A stretch of DNA of 64,000 bases from Flavipsychrobacter stenotrophus (GCF_002954265.1 NZ_PPSL01000001.1:62001-126000); one strand, 5' to 3'; numbered from the stretch's first letter, positions 46,001-53,426 are shown. Notes: generated by a model from the sequence alone, not told the origin. A program made the numbers and translations.

Positions 46001-47084
46001 CGGTTACCTGGGTGGGTATACTGTATCGCCAACTACTTTCAAGATGATCGGTAATGTAAACCAGGGCGATGTGTCGATACCTCTGGCACAGGGTGCCACT
46101 GCTACTTTGCAAAGCTTTAATATGGTGGGTAATCCTTATGCATCACCTGTCGATATGGGTACGGTTATATGGAATGCAAGAGCCGCAGGACAGGTTATGG
46201 GTGGTGCGTTCTTCGTGTTCGACCCGGCAATGGGTGCGGGTGGTCAATTCGTATCAGTTAACCTTGGTGGTTCAGCAGTTCCATACTATGTGCAGGCTAA
46301 TACTTGTATACAGGTAGAAGCAGATCATGATGGCGCGCATATTGATTTCTCAGAAGCCGACAAATCACCCAATACCTCTAACTATTTGTACAAAGCTCCT
46401 GTACAATACACCAATCTGAGTGTGTATGATGAGAAGTACCACATATGGGACATGCTGAAGCTGGACTTTAATGACAAGGCAACAGATGAGCATGACAGAA
46501 TGTTGGATGCTTCTAAACCAATGGGAGTAGCAGATTTCAATTTCTACAGTCAATCAACCGATAACTTGAAGTTGGCAGTAGATAGCCGTCCGTTCTTAGC
46601 CGAGAAGGTGATACCTCTTGGTCTTACTAGCGGCTACCAGCAGAATTTTATCATCCGTGCAGACAACCTGGTTGTGCCTGCCGGTGGCAAACTGGTGCTT
46701 CATGATAAGTTGCTAGGAAAGTATGTTGACCTGAATCAGGGTACAGAATATGCATTTACAATAGGAAAGGACAAAACCACACAAGGAGACCGTTTCGAAC
46801 TGGCTCTGAAATCAATTGCTCCTGTTCCTGTAAAACCACTTGCAGTAAGCATGACACCAAATCCAACTACCGATGATGTGAAGATCAACTTCACATCTGG
46901 CAAAAAAGAAAAGGTAACAGTAAGTGTTATGGATATCAGCGGTGTGAGTATTTACAGTAAAGACCTTGGTGAACAGCAGAATGGCACGATAAGTGTTCCG
47001 TTGAGCAGCTTCGCAGCAGGGATCTACATGGTAGAACTTACACAGGGTGAACAAAAGATAACACAGAGATTGGTTAAGGAATAA
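37059..47084 (+). CDS. Giant T9SS surface protein (3,341 aa) with Ig, FN3, choice-of-anchor and beta-helix modules
   Basis: A very long secreted protein: signal peptide MKKIYLLIVSCLCCLGSSVFAQ (residues 1-22). Domains in order: a beta-sandwich to about 275, three Ig/PKD-like repeats (about 287-519), an FN3 domain (520-607), a MAM/choice-of-anchor-J-like domain (609-798), two Ig-like domains, beta-helix module 1 (about 972-1490), a linker (1491-1620), beta-helix module 2 (1621-2138), more Ig-like repeats (2145-2615), a NWSxGxVPxxxDDV domain from about 2703 and a T9SS type A tail (about 3255-3341, VSMTPNPTTDD ... AAGIYMVELTQGEQKITQRLVKE). No enzyme motif was seen; it is probably an adhesin or surface stalk. 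A terminator follows. Confidence 0.9.
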   Translation: MKKIYLLIVSCLCCLGSSVFAQTTFTTFTDNYNRGTLSPGGTPSSTYTTSGSGNFSSSMSGSTMLQLTVTGNAFSAANGTSAATVPLSGFTIPFRSALNTNAGTVTWTFNMRTDVASSGFASGSQMLSVVLAGNNSALAGSGSGYAVAFTTGANKGVQLIRYNGAGLQGANTVLITPASNMITNATDYLSVKVTYVPSTNTWSLFLRDDGTGAFTDPATGAYTQVASSIVDATYTTSSTSPALSVAGFIGNYRGAALLGTRNGLIDNFSVLVTCNAPTGVTATASTTTACTGSSFSLAGAGTSVATWAWSGPSGYSSAVQNPTPFFPALTAAGTYSLIATTSAGCPAFANTGAIGVTTTPTISVTSSSNTYCVGSPALTLSVSGASGYTWTPNPGNLTSYTAATVMANPTVTTTYTVVGANANCTHQLTKTITIIGTAPVFSVSPASSSIGCPGAGVSVTASSASSLTYTWSPATALSATTGTTITASPTSTTTYTITGTDAGGCADVRTSAINILAAVPSAPSASSITTTSVHLAWTAVSGATGYTMKAYTNVGLTTLAASATSATNSGDITTLSPNTAYWIIIVADIGSGCYAPNSASVQVTTPVGLPYWESFESISSQNAVPTGWLATTNAGSFTPKYADNNTSGVTPFHGSWDYMFIGNVNSNTNANNWLVSPGMPMVAGTTYNVSFNYNVRAGANPATCLFPGNGTASLTAYLSDNGTLPGTGASTMSGSPSTLLSTGSIQNTGWITPTTMTFTAPSTGTYYLGIKYVANQTCTVFGSANMSPDAAIDNIRICKNPSAPTGVSATPNPICATNDLTLSATTASGYNYYTWSGPASFSSSYTGSTGSGLVPSIGTSGSGIYTITVGSDPYYTCSSAGTTSSVTVIPLPVAITPSDTVICAGATYTLGGGNPASGTAWSSAPSGNVTITSGGVVTGTAVTGIGSPVTITYNTGCGTPTTATVKTVNSLGGTYSVGVGQQFPTLSDAVAIYNCATSLTGPVVFQLTDASYPNEAYPITINSNSSASSTNTLTIKPASGMSPTLSASSATALFNVNGKYIIFDGSNAPVANAVCPSSTSSRDLTISNTNAGTSSAVIWLGSGANNDTVRNCIISGSGAAQTLVGIGSGGASIAVNSVGASNNNNAVVNNAVSAVQNGIYSMGASAGSKNTGTVINQNTVTNTGNNGIMVGFESGINIRGNIVTGVTSSTAGRDVVGINIGFANNGVIAGTTSVIGNEVSDAVIGNNVVGSITSTAAVGTQSAVGIAVAGTTTGTANTIVNNSVYKPLSLSNTTDITAGIFLSGITSGIADKVWYNTVALSGTPGGGTGPSFALAVSGVASPIEIKNNILVNAMWNSTANSARALGLAYSSYGSLSSNYNVLRDSSATAVFVSVGSLTAPTTTYASIAAWQTGSGSTQDMNSVLAIPTFNSPAAAVPDLGLSYAASNISINNAGTPISYTSDANCATRNASTPDIGINEFNGSAPPPTIVYTAIAASGNCPTDKTITATIAIGGGAPTSLDITTYAPRVYFSKDNITWYSNAGTYVSGSTAIGGTSTWNFTITAATMGLVGNETIYYYVVAQDQSSPAGVGSLPTGVVAPNVSAITAAPTPNTYVTTVSSGTYYVGTGQDFSTLPLAVAAYNGSACISGPITYKLTDALYNLSSTPVTINLNALASATNTLTIMPSAGVSTTITASSTTGVVMLGAGAKYIIIDGSNSPVTNSICPLTASSRNLTITNTNTGTSSAVVWMGAGANNNTVKNCKITGNASTTTLIGIGSGGASIGIASLGSSNNNIRIENNSISLVQNGIYSMGASTATRNTGTVINQNVMTASTGIGKNGILVGFDNGVTVSGNTVYNLVSTLGVDIVGINLGMGNDGITNTATVASEVINATVTYNKVDNISTTAAWSAVGIAVCGASTGTTTIANNMVSGVWSKATPSDLWAGIFIGGVAGSTTNVYYNAIYLANATTGGSVPGYGIAVTGSNPTLNIKNNIIVNNNASGSARSAMGFAYATYTGLTSSSNDLYAASGNLVGYGSLQTPTGYYTSITAWNAASGKDAPLGYPAVSLPITTPRGSVNVLPAFTSTSAPVDLTLSASTANYLLNNTGVSVSPTVTTDFDCNTRDASFPDIGVNEFTSPGCTTADGGAVAVSAPGFCVSGSPTLTLSTTTTGGGAYYQWQSSATGVGGWSAISGATNTTYSPFVTTTTYYRALVACLNTSATEQTQASATSVTIAAQPTISGLAVAPSSTSICSGASITLTGATSGGFGTPTYTWSGPGLPSTTSGASTSSVLTPTAVANVSGTFSVIVNFSGANCITSPLRVTASTYTVAPQPSVTALSLLPANTSLCSGAAITLTATASGGAGSPTYTWSGPGLAGVTGSSAVSAVLNPTVAATASGEFSVTLAYSGTGCNTTSAFLTSSVYTVSPQPSITSVTPSAISTCAGESITIATTSTGGVGTGTYTWSGAAITTTTGTSATSPVFSPTLAAANVYSVSIGYAGTGCVAAVTTTTITTHSIPAASVSAAMPNICQPTPSASIGLSSIVGSPTTYSVTWLGAALADGGFSNISGAALSGSSVTLIYNTGGGAGSFDGSLTLSNGFCTSPVYPVHTIVHAQPLMTIAAVNVPCVGYAGSIDFTGADSASVAYSVDGGSTSNFIFSGTTHSLSIGVMTSAHNYLIIDAHNAVCTTFYSTPITITPTPMAWVGGTGGAGHESEWNRITNWSCGFVPTVADDVQISAAVFNPVVPSAFTATTRNLTVSSGGVLVIDGSGKIEVDGSYNNSAQVLGAGKVVLNGASAQTITGIGTTNNLELNNSTGATINTGSRLVIGNTITITSGTLTTNDSLELASTDTNATARIAEIPSSGAAISGKVKAGQYVMGGYRRFRFFSHPFSDTMSLSQLQPYIDITGPGGTANGFRYTASNAPSTFRLDPYTENSSMGYDPGWKPFTKINASAADSNKVHPGQGIRILFRGAKGEGLGYLGYLGGYTVSPTTFKMIGNVNQGDVSIPLAQGATATLQSFNMVGNPYASPVDMGTVIWNARAAGQVMGGAFFVFDPAMGAGGQFVSVNLGGSAVPYYVQANTCIQVEADHDGAHIDFSEADKSPNTSNYLYKAPVQYTNLSVYDEKYHIWDMLKLDFNDKATDEHDRMLDASKPMGVADFNFYSQSTDNLKLAVDSRPFLAEKVIPLGLTSGYQQNFIIRADNLVVPAGGKLVLHDKLLGKYVDLNQGTEYAFTIGKDKTTQGDRFELALKSIAPVPVKPLAVSMTPNPTTDDVKINFTSGKKEKVTVSVMDISGVSIYSKDLGEQQNGTISVPLSSFAAGIYMVELTQGEQKITQRLVKE

Positions 47085-47105
47085 TCGATCTGTGTTTATA
47101 TAATT

Positions 47106-47141
47106 TAGGGCAGGGTACTCAAGGTATCCTGCCCTATTTTT
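47106..47141 (+). terminator. Terminator of the giant surface gene
   Basis: TAGGGCAGGGTAC pairs with GTATCCTGCCCTA (one wobble pair) and a T-run follows, 22 nt after the stop. Confidence 0.85.
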
Positions 47142-47215
47142 ATTTGGTGCGATCTTAAAATTGGTTATCCCAGGCTTATTTTACATTATAGCCAGATAAC
47201 CAGCACTAAAAAGCA

Positions 47216-47240
47216 AAAGCCACCCAAAACAGGCGGCTTT
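47216..47240 (-). terminator. Terminator of the conserved hypothetical gene
   Basis: Read leftward, AAAGCCGCC and GGTGGCTTT form a 9-bp stem with one mismatch, followed by T-rich sequence; it lies 40 nt beyond the stop at 47281. Confidence 0.55.
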
Positions 47241-47280
47241 AATAGTTTCAGAAACGGTCTTAGTGCTGTTTTCTTTTCAT

Positions 47281-47799
47281 TTAATTAGCCATATTCAAAT
47301 TCACCCTGTCCGCCAGCCAGCTATTAGCTACCGGTATCAACCATTTGTCAAGCAGCTCTCTTTTTGTCTCCACCAGGTTGTTGAATAATAGGGTAGAGCC
47401 GTCAATAAATCCTTTATCTATAGCATATTGCACCTGGCTCATTGGCAGCATATCTGCTTTTCCTTTCCTCAGGAAGGTCAACATCATACGGTCGAAGAAG
47501 TTGACATCATACTGGCGCTCCAGGCTTTTGATCACCCTTACAGAGCTGTCTGTGCTGCATCCGCTTACCGTCACGTCGCTTTCGTCGGCAATGATCACCA
47601 CAAACTGACCGAAAAGTAATTTTGCCCATCCTTTCACCGGTGCACCATGCGCCTGCCATTGGCTGTAAAACTGGAAAAGTTGTTCATTTACCTCATTTGC
47701 TTCCTTTTCTATAAAAGCGCGACTACTCTGGTATACCCATACGCGTGAATTATCTGATAGTTCGGCCGGGATAAGATTAGTTAATTCCTGAATTTGCAT
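47281..47799 (-). CDS. Conserved Bacteroidota protein of unknown function
   Basis: A 172-residue cytoplasmic protein with no signal peptide. It has a helical N-terminal half (SRAFIEKEANEVNEQLFQFYSQWQ) and a beta strand block (FGQFVVIIADESDVTVSGCSTDSSVRVIKSLERQYDVNFFDRMML). Homologues are common in the phylum and are sometimes labelled 'ABC transporter ATPase', but I see no Walker or signature motif here, so I do not use that name. The start is set by an AT-rich upstream region and the fit of the frame. Confidence 0.7.
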   Translation of the reverse strand: MQIQELTNLIPAELSDNSRVWVYQSSRAFIEKEANEVNEQLFQFYSQWQAHGAPVKGWAKLLFGQFVVIIADESDVTVSGCSTDSSVRVIKSLERQYDVNFFDRMMLTFLRKGKADMLPMSQVQYAIDKGFIDGSTLLFNNLVETKRELLDKWLIPVANSWLADRVNLNMAN

Positions 47800-47979
47800 G
47801 GGCGCAAAGTTACGGCAGAAATAAGCATATTAGATTCTACTTTGTATTGAAAACACCGGCTTTAACAATAGCGAAATCAATTATAATATCAACGAATATC
47901 TGCCACAATACAAAAAATACTCGTTATTTACTAAAAAAATCGGTAACTTCGCACACTTTTAAAACATCTTTTCTTTCTT

Positions 47980-49029
47980 ATGAAGTTGTCGCAATTTAAG
48001 TTCGAATTACCGTTAAATCTCATAGCACAACATCCCGCTAAAAAACGTGAAGAAAGCCGCCTTATGGTGGTAGACCGCGCTACCGGCAAAATAGAACATA
48101 AAGTATTTAAAGATGTCCTCGGCTATTTTCATGACAAGGACGTAATGGTAGTGAATAACACTAAGGTATTCCCTGCCCGTCTTTATGGCCGTAAGGAAAA
48201 AACTGGTGCTAAGATCGAAGTTTTCCTTTTGCGTGAATTGAACAAGCCAAACCACCTTTGGGATGTGATCGTTGATCCTGCCCGTAAGATACGTGTGGGT
48301 AATAAATTATACTTTGGTGATAACGATGAACTGGTAGCAGAAGTAATAGACAATACTACTTCTCGTGGCCGTACTATTCGTTTCTTATTTGATGGTACCG
48401 ATCAGGAGTTCCGCAACATGCTGGATATACTTGGCGAAACACCATTGCCTAAGTACATCAAGCGCAAGCCGGAAGAAGAAGATAAAGAGCGTTACCAGAC
48501 AGTTTATGCTAAGTACGAAGGTGCTGTAGCTGCACCAACTGCCGGTATGCACTTCAGCCGCGAGCTCATAAAGCGCCTGGAAATTGTCGGTGTTAAGTTT
48601 GCTGAGGCTACTTTGCACACCGGCCTGGGTACTTTCCGTCCTATTGAAGTAGAAGATCTGTCTAAGCACAAGATGGACGCTGAATACTTTAAGGTAGACG
48701 AGTACGCAGCTAACATTGTAAACAAAGCGAAGATAGAAAAGCGCCACGTTTGCTCTGTAGGTACAACTACCATGCGTGCATTGGAAAGTTCAGTTACAGC
48801 GCAAGGTTTGCTGAAGCCGGAAGAAGGTTGGACGAACTTGTTCATACATCCTCCTTACGAATTCTCAATTGCAGATTCTTTGATCACTAACTTCCACCTG
48901 CCTAAGACCAGCCTGATGATCATGGCCTGCGCTTTTGCCGGCTTTGATCTGATGATGCATACTTACGAAACAGCTATCAAGGAAAAATATCGCTTCTTCA
49001 GCTATGGAGATGCTATGTTGATCATCTAG
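47980..49029 (+). CDS. queA: S-adenosylmethionine:tRNA ribosyltransferase-isomerase
   Basis: A 349-residue enzyme of queuosine synthesis: it moves the ribosyl moiety of SAM onto 7-aminomethyl-7-deazaguanine in tRNA, giving epoxyqueuosine. Conserved stretches are the start [110 protein letters not shown] and [21 protein letters not shown]. The length is typical. It stands alone with its own terminator at 49083. Confidence 0.97.
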   Translation: MKLSQFKFELPLNLIAQHPAKKREESRLMVVDRATGKIEHKVFKDVLGYFHDKDVMVVNNTKVFPARLYGRKEKTGAKIEVFLLRELNKPNHLWDVIVDPARKIRVGNKLYFGDNDELVAEVIDNTTSRGRTIRFLFDGTDQEFRNMLDILGETPLPKYIKRKPEEEDKERYQTVYAKYEGAVAAPTAGMHFSRELIKRLEIVGVKFAEATLHTGLGTFRPIEVEDLSKHKMDAEYFKVDEYAANIVNKAKIEKRHVCSVGTTTMRALESSVTAQGLLKPEEGWTNLFIHPPYEFSIADSLITNFHLPKTSLMIMACAFAGFDLMMHTYETAIKEKYRFFSYGDAMLII

Positions 49030-49082
49030 TAGATAGTAGATAGTTCCGATGGAATTGAAATAATAGTTTATATATATTATTG

Positions 49083-49112
49083 AACAGCGTGCCAATTGGT
49101 GCGCTGTTTTGC
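49083..49112 (+). terminator. Terminator of queA
   Basis: AACAGCG (49083-49089) pairs with CGCTGTT (49102-49108), with the stem continuing through two wobble pairs to AA/TT; TTGC and a T-run follow. It lies 54 nt after the stop. Confidence 0.75.
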
Positions 49113-49128
49113 TTTTAATTAATCGCCT

Positions 49129-49224
49129 GTTGTCGGTCTCTGACCGACGATCATTTGGACGTATTCGTTTTGTGCACTTTTAGTTGATGGTTAACGATGT
49201 CAGGGGGGGCAAGCGTCTCGCTTG
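49129..49224. repeat. Composite repeat: GTTGTCGGTC hairpin followed by CAAGCG/CGCTTG hairpin
   Basis: GTTGTCGGTC (49129-49138) partly pairs with GACCGAC (49142-49148), and 62 nt later CAAGCG-TCT-CGCTTG forms a second hairpin at 49210-49224. The same two elements, in the same order, lie at 62500-62522 and 62564-62580. Confidence 0.55.
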
Positions 49225-49294
49225 TGTAATGAAGATGAGCATCTTAAGTCCATGCATAGGTTATTAAACCACTACTCCTTAATTTTACCCCGTC

Positions 49295-50977
49295 ATGAAG
49301 ATATTTCTCGCACAGCAAAACTACCATATAGGCAATTTCGAGGCCAATACAGATAAGATCATTGCAGCTATTGAGGAAGCAAAACAAAATGGGGGAGACC
49401 TTATTGTTTTCTCCGAGTTGTCTATATGCGGTTATCCGCCCAGAGATTTTTTGGAGTTCAATGACTTTATTGAGGCTGGCCTGGCATCGGTAGAGCGTAT
49501 CCGCCAGGTGGCTGATACTATTGGCGTGCTGGTAGGCTGCCCGTCAAGGAATGACAAACCGCAAGGGAAGAATCTATTCAATAGCGCTTTCATGCTGTAT
49601 GAGAATGAGATAAAGGGTGTGGTCAACAAAACGTTGCTCCCGAACTACGATATATTTGACGAGTACCGCTACTTCGAACCCGCATACAACTGGAACGTGC
49701 TCGAGTTCAAAGGTAAAAAGCTGGCTGTGACCATTTGCGAAGATATCTGGAACCTTACTGAAGATCCATTATATCGCACCTGCCCTATGGACGAGTTGAT
49801 CAAGCAGCAGCCCGACATCATGATCAATCTGAGCGCATCACCGTTCGACTATGTACATGCCGATAGCCGCAAGGGCACTGTAAAGCAGAATGTGATGCAG
49901 TACAACCTGCCAATGGTATATTGTAACACCGTTGGTGCGCATACCGATATAGTCTTTGATGGAGGTTCACTGGCAATGGACGTAGATGGCAACATCATAG
50001 CCGAGCTTCCATATTTCACAGAAGCGATGCAGGCGGTTACTTTCAACGATGATGGTAGGTTATCCGGAGAACTGATTTGTACAGCCGACAAAGTACCTTC
50101 TATCCAGACCATGCCCCAAACGCTGGAGCCATTAAAGAGTATTGATAAAATACACCAGGCACTGCTTACAGGTATCCGGGACTATTTCCGCAAGATGGGC
50201 TTTAAGAAGGCAATCGTGGCCTCTTCAGGTGGCATAGATAGCGCTGTGGTACTGGCATTAGCCAGCGAAGCTCTAGGAGCCGAAAACGTCAATGCATTGT
50301 TGTTGCCTTCACAATTCTCCACTGGTCACTCGGTTGATGATGCGGTACATCTGTCGCAGAATCTCGGCGGCCATTACGACATTATTCCTATAAAAGATGT
50401 ATTTGAAGCCTATGAAAAGGCATTGAGTCCGGTGTTTAAAGATCTTCCTTTCAGTGTTGCTGAGGAAAATCTGCAATCGCGCATAAGAGGCGCAATGGTC
50501 ATGGCTTTATCCAATAAGTTCGGCACTATTTTGCTCAATACATCCAATAAAAGCGAATTGGCCACCGGCTATGGTACGCTCTATGGTGATATGGCCGGTG
50601 GATTGGGCGTATTGGGTGATCTGTATAAAGAACAGGTATATGCACTGGCACGGCACATCAACAGAAACAAAGAGATCATACCGCAAAATATAATAGACAA
50701 AGCGCCGAGTGCAGAACTTCGCCCCGGTCAGAAGGACAGCGATAGCCTGCCTGACTATTCTATACTTGATCCTATATTGTATCTCTATGTAGAGCAGCGC
50801 AGAGGCCCGAAGGAGATCATAGCAGCAGGCTTTGATGAGGCATTGGTAAGGCGCATAACCAAACTGGTAAATACTAATGAGTACAAGCGAAACCAGTTCT
50901 GCCCTATAATCAGGGTTTCTCCAAAGTCATTTGGTATCGGTAGAAGAATGCCTATTGAGGGTAGATATTTGTCATAG
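49295..50977 (+). CDS. nadE: Glutamine-dependent NAD+ synthetase
   Basis: A 560-residue two-domain enzyme of NAD synthesis: the N-terminal nitrilase-like glutaminase releases ammonia, and the C-terminal ATP-dependent synthetase amidates nicotinate adenine dinucleotide. The glutaminase triad appears as Glu in FSELSICGYPP, Lys in NKTLLPNYDIFDEYRYFEP and Cys in VTICEDIWN. The synthetase P-loop is VASSGGIDSAVVLALASEALG near residue 308-328. The C-terminal IIRVSPKSFGIGRRMPIEG is typical. Full length. Confidence 0.97.
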   Translation: MKIFLAQQNYHIGNFEANTDKIIAAIEEAKQNGGDLIVFSELSICGYPPRDFLEFNDFIEAGLASVERIRQVADTIGVLVGCPSRNDKPQGKNLFNSAFMLYENEIKGVVNKTLLPNYDIFDEYRYFEPAYNWNVLEFKGKKLAVTICEDIWNLTEDPLYRTCPMDELIKQQPDIMINLSASPFDYVHADSRKGTVKQNVMQYNLPMVYCNTVGAHTDIVFDGGSLAMDVDGNIIAELPYFTEAMQAVTFNDDGRLSGELICTADKVPSIQTMPQTLEPLKSIDKIHQALLTGIRDYFRKMGFKKAIVASSGGIDSAVVLALASEALGAENVNALLLPSQFSTGHSVDDAVHLSQNLGGHYDIIPIKDVFEAYEKALSPVFKDLPFSVAEENLQSRIRGAMVMALSNKFGTILLNTSNKSELATGYGTLYGDMAGGLGVLGDLYKEQVYALARHINRNKEIIPQNIIDKAPSAELRPGQKDSDSLPDYSILDPILYLYVEQRRGPKEIIAAGFDEALVRRITKLVNTNEYKRNQFCPIIRVSPKSFGIGRRMPIEGRYLS

Positions 50978-51041
50978 AATTGTCTGTTTGAATTGTGTTT
51001 TATGATTAACTTTAATCATTAGCTCATTTCAAATTACTTAT

Positions 51042-51493
51042 ATGAACATTCTGGTAAGCAAGAAAGCAATAATGATCACCGTTGTGTGTGCCGCTATGGT
51101 ATTTGCGCAAACATTCGCGCAGAAAGAACAACACAAGGAAGAGAAACCCCAAAACCTGAAGGTTTTGCCTAAGGATATTTCAGAGGAAGATCTGCACACC
51201 TAATGCGCAATTATTCGCGCGCATTAGGTGTGCGCTGCAATTATTGCCATGAAGGCCAGAAAATAGAAGGTCAGGAAAGAATGAAATGGGATTTCGCATC
51301 AGACAAAAAGGAAGATAAAGAAGTAGCCCGGGAAATGATAAAGATGACAGCGGCACTAAATAAAAACTTCATTAGTAAGATAGGCGATGGTAGTCTCCGC
51401 CAGGTAACTTGTGTTACTTGCCATAATGGTAACGCGCACCCCATAAATAGCGTTGATTCATTGAAGAAAGACGCAGAGCCATCAAAGCACTAA
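51042..51493 (+). pseudogene. Exported di-heme c-type cytochrome, frameshifted
   Basis: The first open stretch (51042-51203) encodes a signal peptide (MNILVSKKAIMITVVCAAMVFAQTFAQ) and a linker ending VLPKDISEEDLHT, then stops at TAA. The next stretch begins in another frame at 51203 and encodes MRNYSRALGVRCNYCHEGQ ... VTCVTCHNG with two CxxCH haem sites, as in photosynthetic-reaction-centre-cytochrome-like proteins. One base lost just before 51201 would account for the change of frame (ancestral reading LHTxMRNYSRALG). Stop and start overlap as TAATG, so re-initiation is possible, but such a product would lack the signal peptide needed for haem attachment. Confidence 0.82.
51194..51233. repeat. 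Perfect 15-bp inverted repeat at the frameshift site of the cytochrome gene
   Basis: GCACACCTAATGCGC (51194-51208) and its exact complement (51219-51233) flank a 10-nt spacer. The frameshift lies inside the left arm, between ACC and TAATG. In the inferred ancestral frame the left arm would have one extra base, i.e. a bulge, which its loss removed. Confidence 0.9.
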
Positions 51494-51545
51494 TATTTTA
51501 TAATACATTAAACAAATATTCGGCAGGGAAATCACCTTATTAGCC

Positions 51546-51553
51546 TAATTTTG
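51546..51553 (+). promoter_or_regulatory. Candidate -7 element of lptE
   Basis: TAATTTTG matches the Bacteroidota -7 consensus TAnnTTTG exactly and lies 7 nt before the ATG at 51561. No clear -33 TTG is seen at the usual distance; if real, the leader is very short. Confidence 0.3.
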
Positions 51554-51560
51554 CACCCTT

Positions 51561-52064
51561 ATGGGTTTCAAAAGCCTTTTATTATTAGCTGCTGTTATAG
51601 TGCTCGGTTTGGTCGGCTGTAAAGTTTATAGCCTTTCCGGTGCTACTATAGAGGGCAAGAACATTAATATCCGCCTGTTGCAGAACAAGGCGCAGAATGT
51701 AGTGCCGAGCCTTGCCGCCACACTTACCGACAAGCTACGAAGCCGTATCTTGTCGCAAACAGGGCTTAGTCCTGTATCTAGAGACGATGCTGATTATGAT
51801 CTTAGTGGGGATATTATTGGTTACACCGTTACGGTAACAGGTGCGCAAAATGTGCAGACCGCTACCAAAAACAGGTTGACGGTATCGATTAAAATGGTGT
51901 TTAAGAATCGTAAGAACGAAAAGGTAGGCTTCACGCAGACTTTCACCCGTTTTTCCGATTTCGATGCCACGCAGACATTGCAAAATGTGGAAACAGCACT
52001 GATAGAGGACATCGGCAACCAGCTTGCCGATGATATTTTTAATAAAGCATTTGTAAACTGGTAG
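51561..52064 (+). CDS. lptE: LptE-like lipopolysaccharide-assembly lipoprotein
   Basis: A 167-residue outer-membrane lipoprotein: signal peptide with lipobox VLGLVGC, then KVYSLSGATIEGKNINIRLLQNKAQNVVPSLAATLTDKLRSRIL and strands VSIKMVFKNRKNEKVGFTQTFTRFSDF, ending IEDIGNQLADDIFNKAFVNW. This is the Bacteroidota form of LptE, the plug partner of LptD in placing lipopolysaccharide in the outer membrane. It is followed after 4 nt by a TPR gene and then secG, a common order in the phylum. Confidence 0.85.
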   Translation: MGFKSLLLLAAVIVLGLVGCKVYSLSGATIEGKNINIRLLQNKAQNVVPSLAATLTDKLRSRILSQTGLSPVSRDDADYDLSGDIIGYTVTVTGAQNVQTATKNRLTVSIKMVFKNRKNEKVGFTQTFTRFSDFDATQTLQNVETALIEDIGNQLADDIFNKAFVNW

Positions 52065-52068
52065 GATC

Positions 52069-53127
52069 ATGACAGACAAGAATGCCATTAAAATAATTTC
52101 CGGTTTATTGCAACAAGCGCCAGCGGCCCACAGTAAGGCAGCAGGCGATGTGGATGCTATTATAAAGAAATATCCCTACTTCATACCTGCCCGATATATT
52201 AAGGCCGAACAGTCCCATAGCAAAAAGGCCTTTTCGTCTGAAATGCTTACTGACACTTACCCATACAGGGGCAACTGGCTAATGTTTCTGGATCATATAC
52301 AAGGGATAAAGAAGCCTGTGGTAGCTGCTACTGTAGACCTTGTGGAAGAGATATCAGTAGTGGATGATCAGGTGCCGGCTGAGGAAATTGATGTGTTGGT
52401 TGATGATTCAGTAAGTCCCATTCTGCTCATGGAGCGCGATGAAGAAATTTTGCTGGTTGAGGAGCAGATCCCAGCAGAGGTGATAGAGGAAGTAGTTCCC
52501 GTAGTTGTGGAAACGGTTGTCATAGAGGAAGTGGTGGTTGCTGAAAATGATGAGGACCTTCTGAAAGAAGACGAAATTGAAGAAGTGATCACAGTAACCG
52601 ACGAGGATATGCAGCCCCTTACCGTTGCTGAGATGAAGGAAGAAGACATCTTCACTCCTATGCAGAGCGAAGATTATTTCATGCAGCAGGGCATCAAAAT
52701 ATCGAGGGATATGCCCGATAATATAGATGAACTGGCAGTAAATAATGAGCAGGATACGCGAGATAAGTCACTGATGGTGATGATGAGTTTCACGGAATGG
52801 TTACTCCATTTTAAGACCACCGCCGAAAAAAAGAATTCAGAACTGGAAGATCAGAAGGCAGTACGGACCATGTGGCAGAAAGAAAAGTTATCGGCGGCAT
52901 TGGAAGAAGAGAATGACGAGATCCCGGAGAATGTTTTCGAGATGGCCGTTAATTCTATCGCCCGCGAAGAAGGTCTTGCAAGTGAATCATTGGCAGATAT
53001 TTACATGAAACAGGGTAAGTATGACCAGGCAATTGAAATGTATAAAAAATTAAGTTTGCGCAATCCGCAAAAAAATGCTTACTTTGCCCGCAAAATAGAA
53101 GAAATTTTAAAAGAAAAAAGATCATGA
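52069..53127 (+). CDS. Acidic protein with C-terminal TPR motif, between lptE and secG
   Basis: A 352-residue protein without a signal peptide. The N-terminus is helical (IISGLLQQAPAAHSKAAGDVDAI), the middle is very acidic and rich in Val and Glu (long VEEI/VVEE runs, low complexity, residues about 85-190), and the C-terminus has a TPR-like pair, ESLADIYMKQGKYDQAIEMYKKLS, then KKNAYFARKIEEILKEKRS. Its role is unknown; the fixed position between lptE and secG suggests a link to envelope biogenesis. It starts 4 nt after lptE and overlaps secG by ATGA. Confidence 0.72.
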   Translation: MTDKNAIKIISGLLQQAPAAHSKAAGDVDAIIKKYPYFIPARYIKAEQSHSKKAFSSEMLTDTYPYRGNWLMFLDHIQGIKKPVVAATVDLVEEISVVDDQVPAEEIDVLVDDSVSPILLMERDEEILLVEEQIPAEVIEEVVPVVVETVVIEEVVVAENDEDLLKEDEIEEVITVTDEDMQPLTVAEMKEEDIFTPMQSEDYFMQQGIKISRDMPDNIDELAVNNEQDTRDKSLMVMMSFTEWLLHFKTTAEKKNSELEDQKAVRTMWQKEKLSAALEEENDEIPENVFEMAVNSIAREEGLASESLADIYMKQGKYDQAIEMYKKLSLRNPQKNAYFARKIEEILKEKRS

Positions 53128-53426
53128 TATTTCTAATTACAACTGTTATTGTTATTGCTTGTGCTGTGCTGGGCTTTTTCATATTGATCCAGAACCCTAA
53201 GGGTGGTGGATTGTCTGGTACTTTCGGTAATGTGAGTTCACAGGTTATGGGCGTTAAGCAGTCTGGTGATATCATGGAAAAAGGTACTTGGGTATTGATG
53301 AGCGTTATCGCTGGTCTGTGCATCATCTCTGTTATGTTCATGCAGCGACCTGCAGGTTCTGAAGAAGGCAATTCTGCTAAATCAGCAAAATCTGCTCCGG
53401 CAAAACCAGCTCCTGCTAAAAAATAA
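53124..53426 (+). CDS. secG: Preprotein translocase subunit SecG
   Basis: A 100-residue inner-membrane protein of the Sec translocon. Two membrane helices (about residues 2-21 and 56-73) flank the conserved loop LIQNPKGGGLSGTFGN and the Bacteroidota-type SSQVMGVKQSGDIMEKGTW, with a Ala/Lys/Pro-rich C-terminal tail. The start ATG overlaps the previous stop (ATGA), so translation is coupled. A strong terminator follows. Confidence 0.92.
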   Translation: MIFLITTVIVIACAVLGFFILIQNPKGGGLSGTFGNVSSQVMGVKQSGDIMEKGTWVLMSVIAGLCIISVMFMQRPAGSEEGNSAKSAKSAPAKPAPAKK

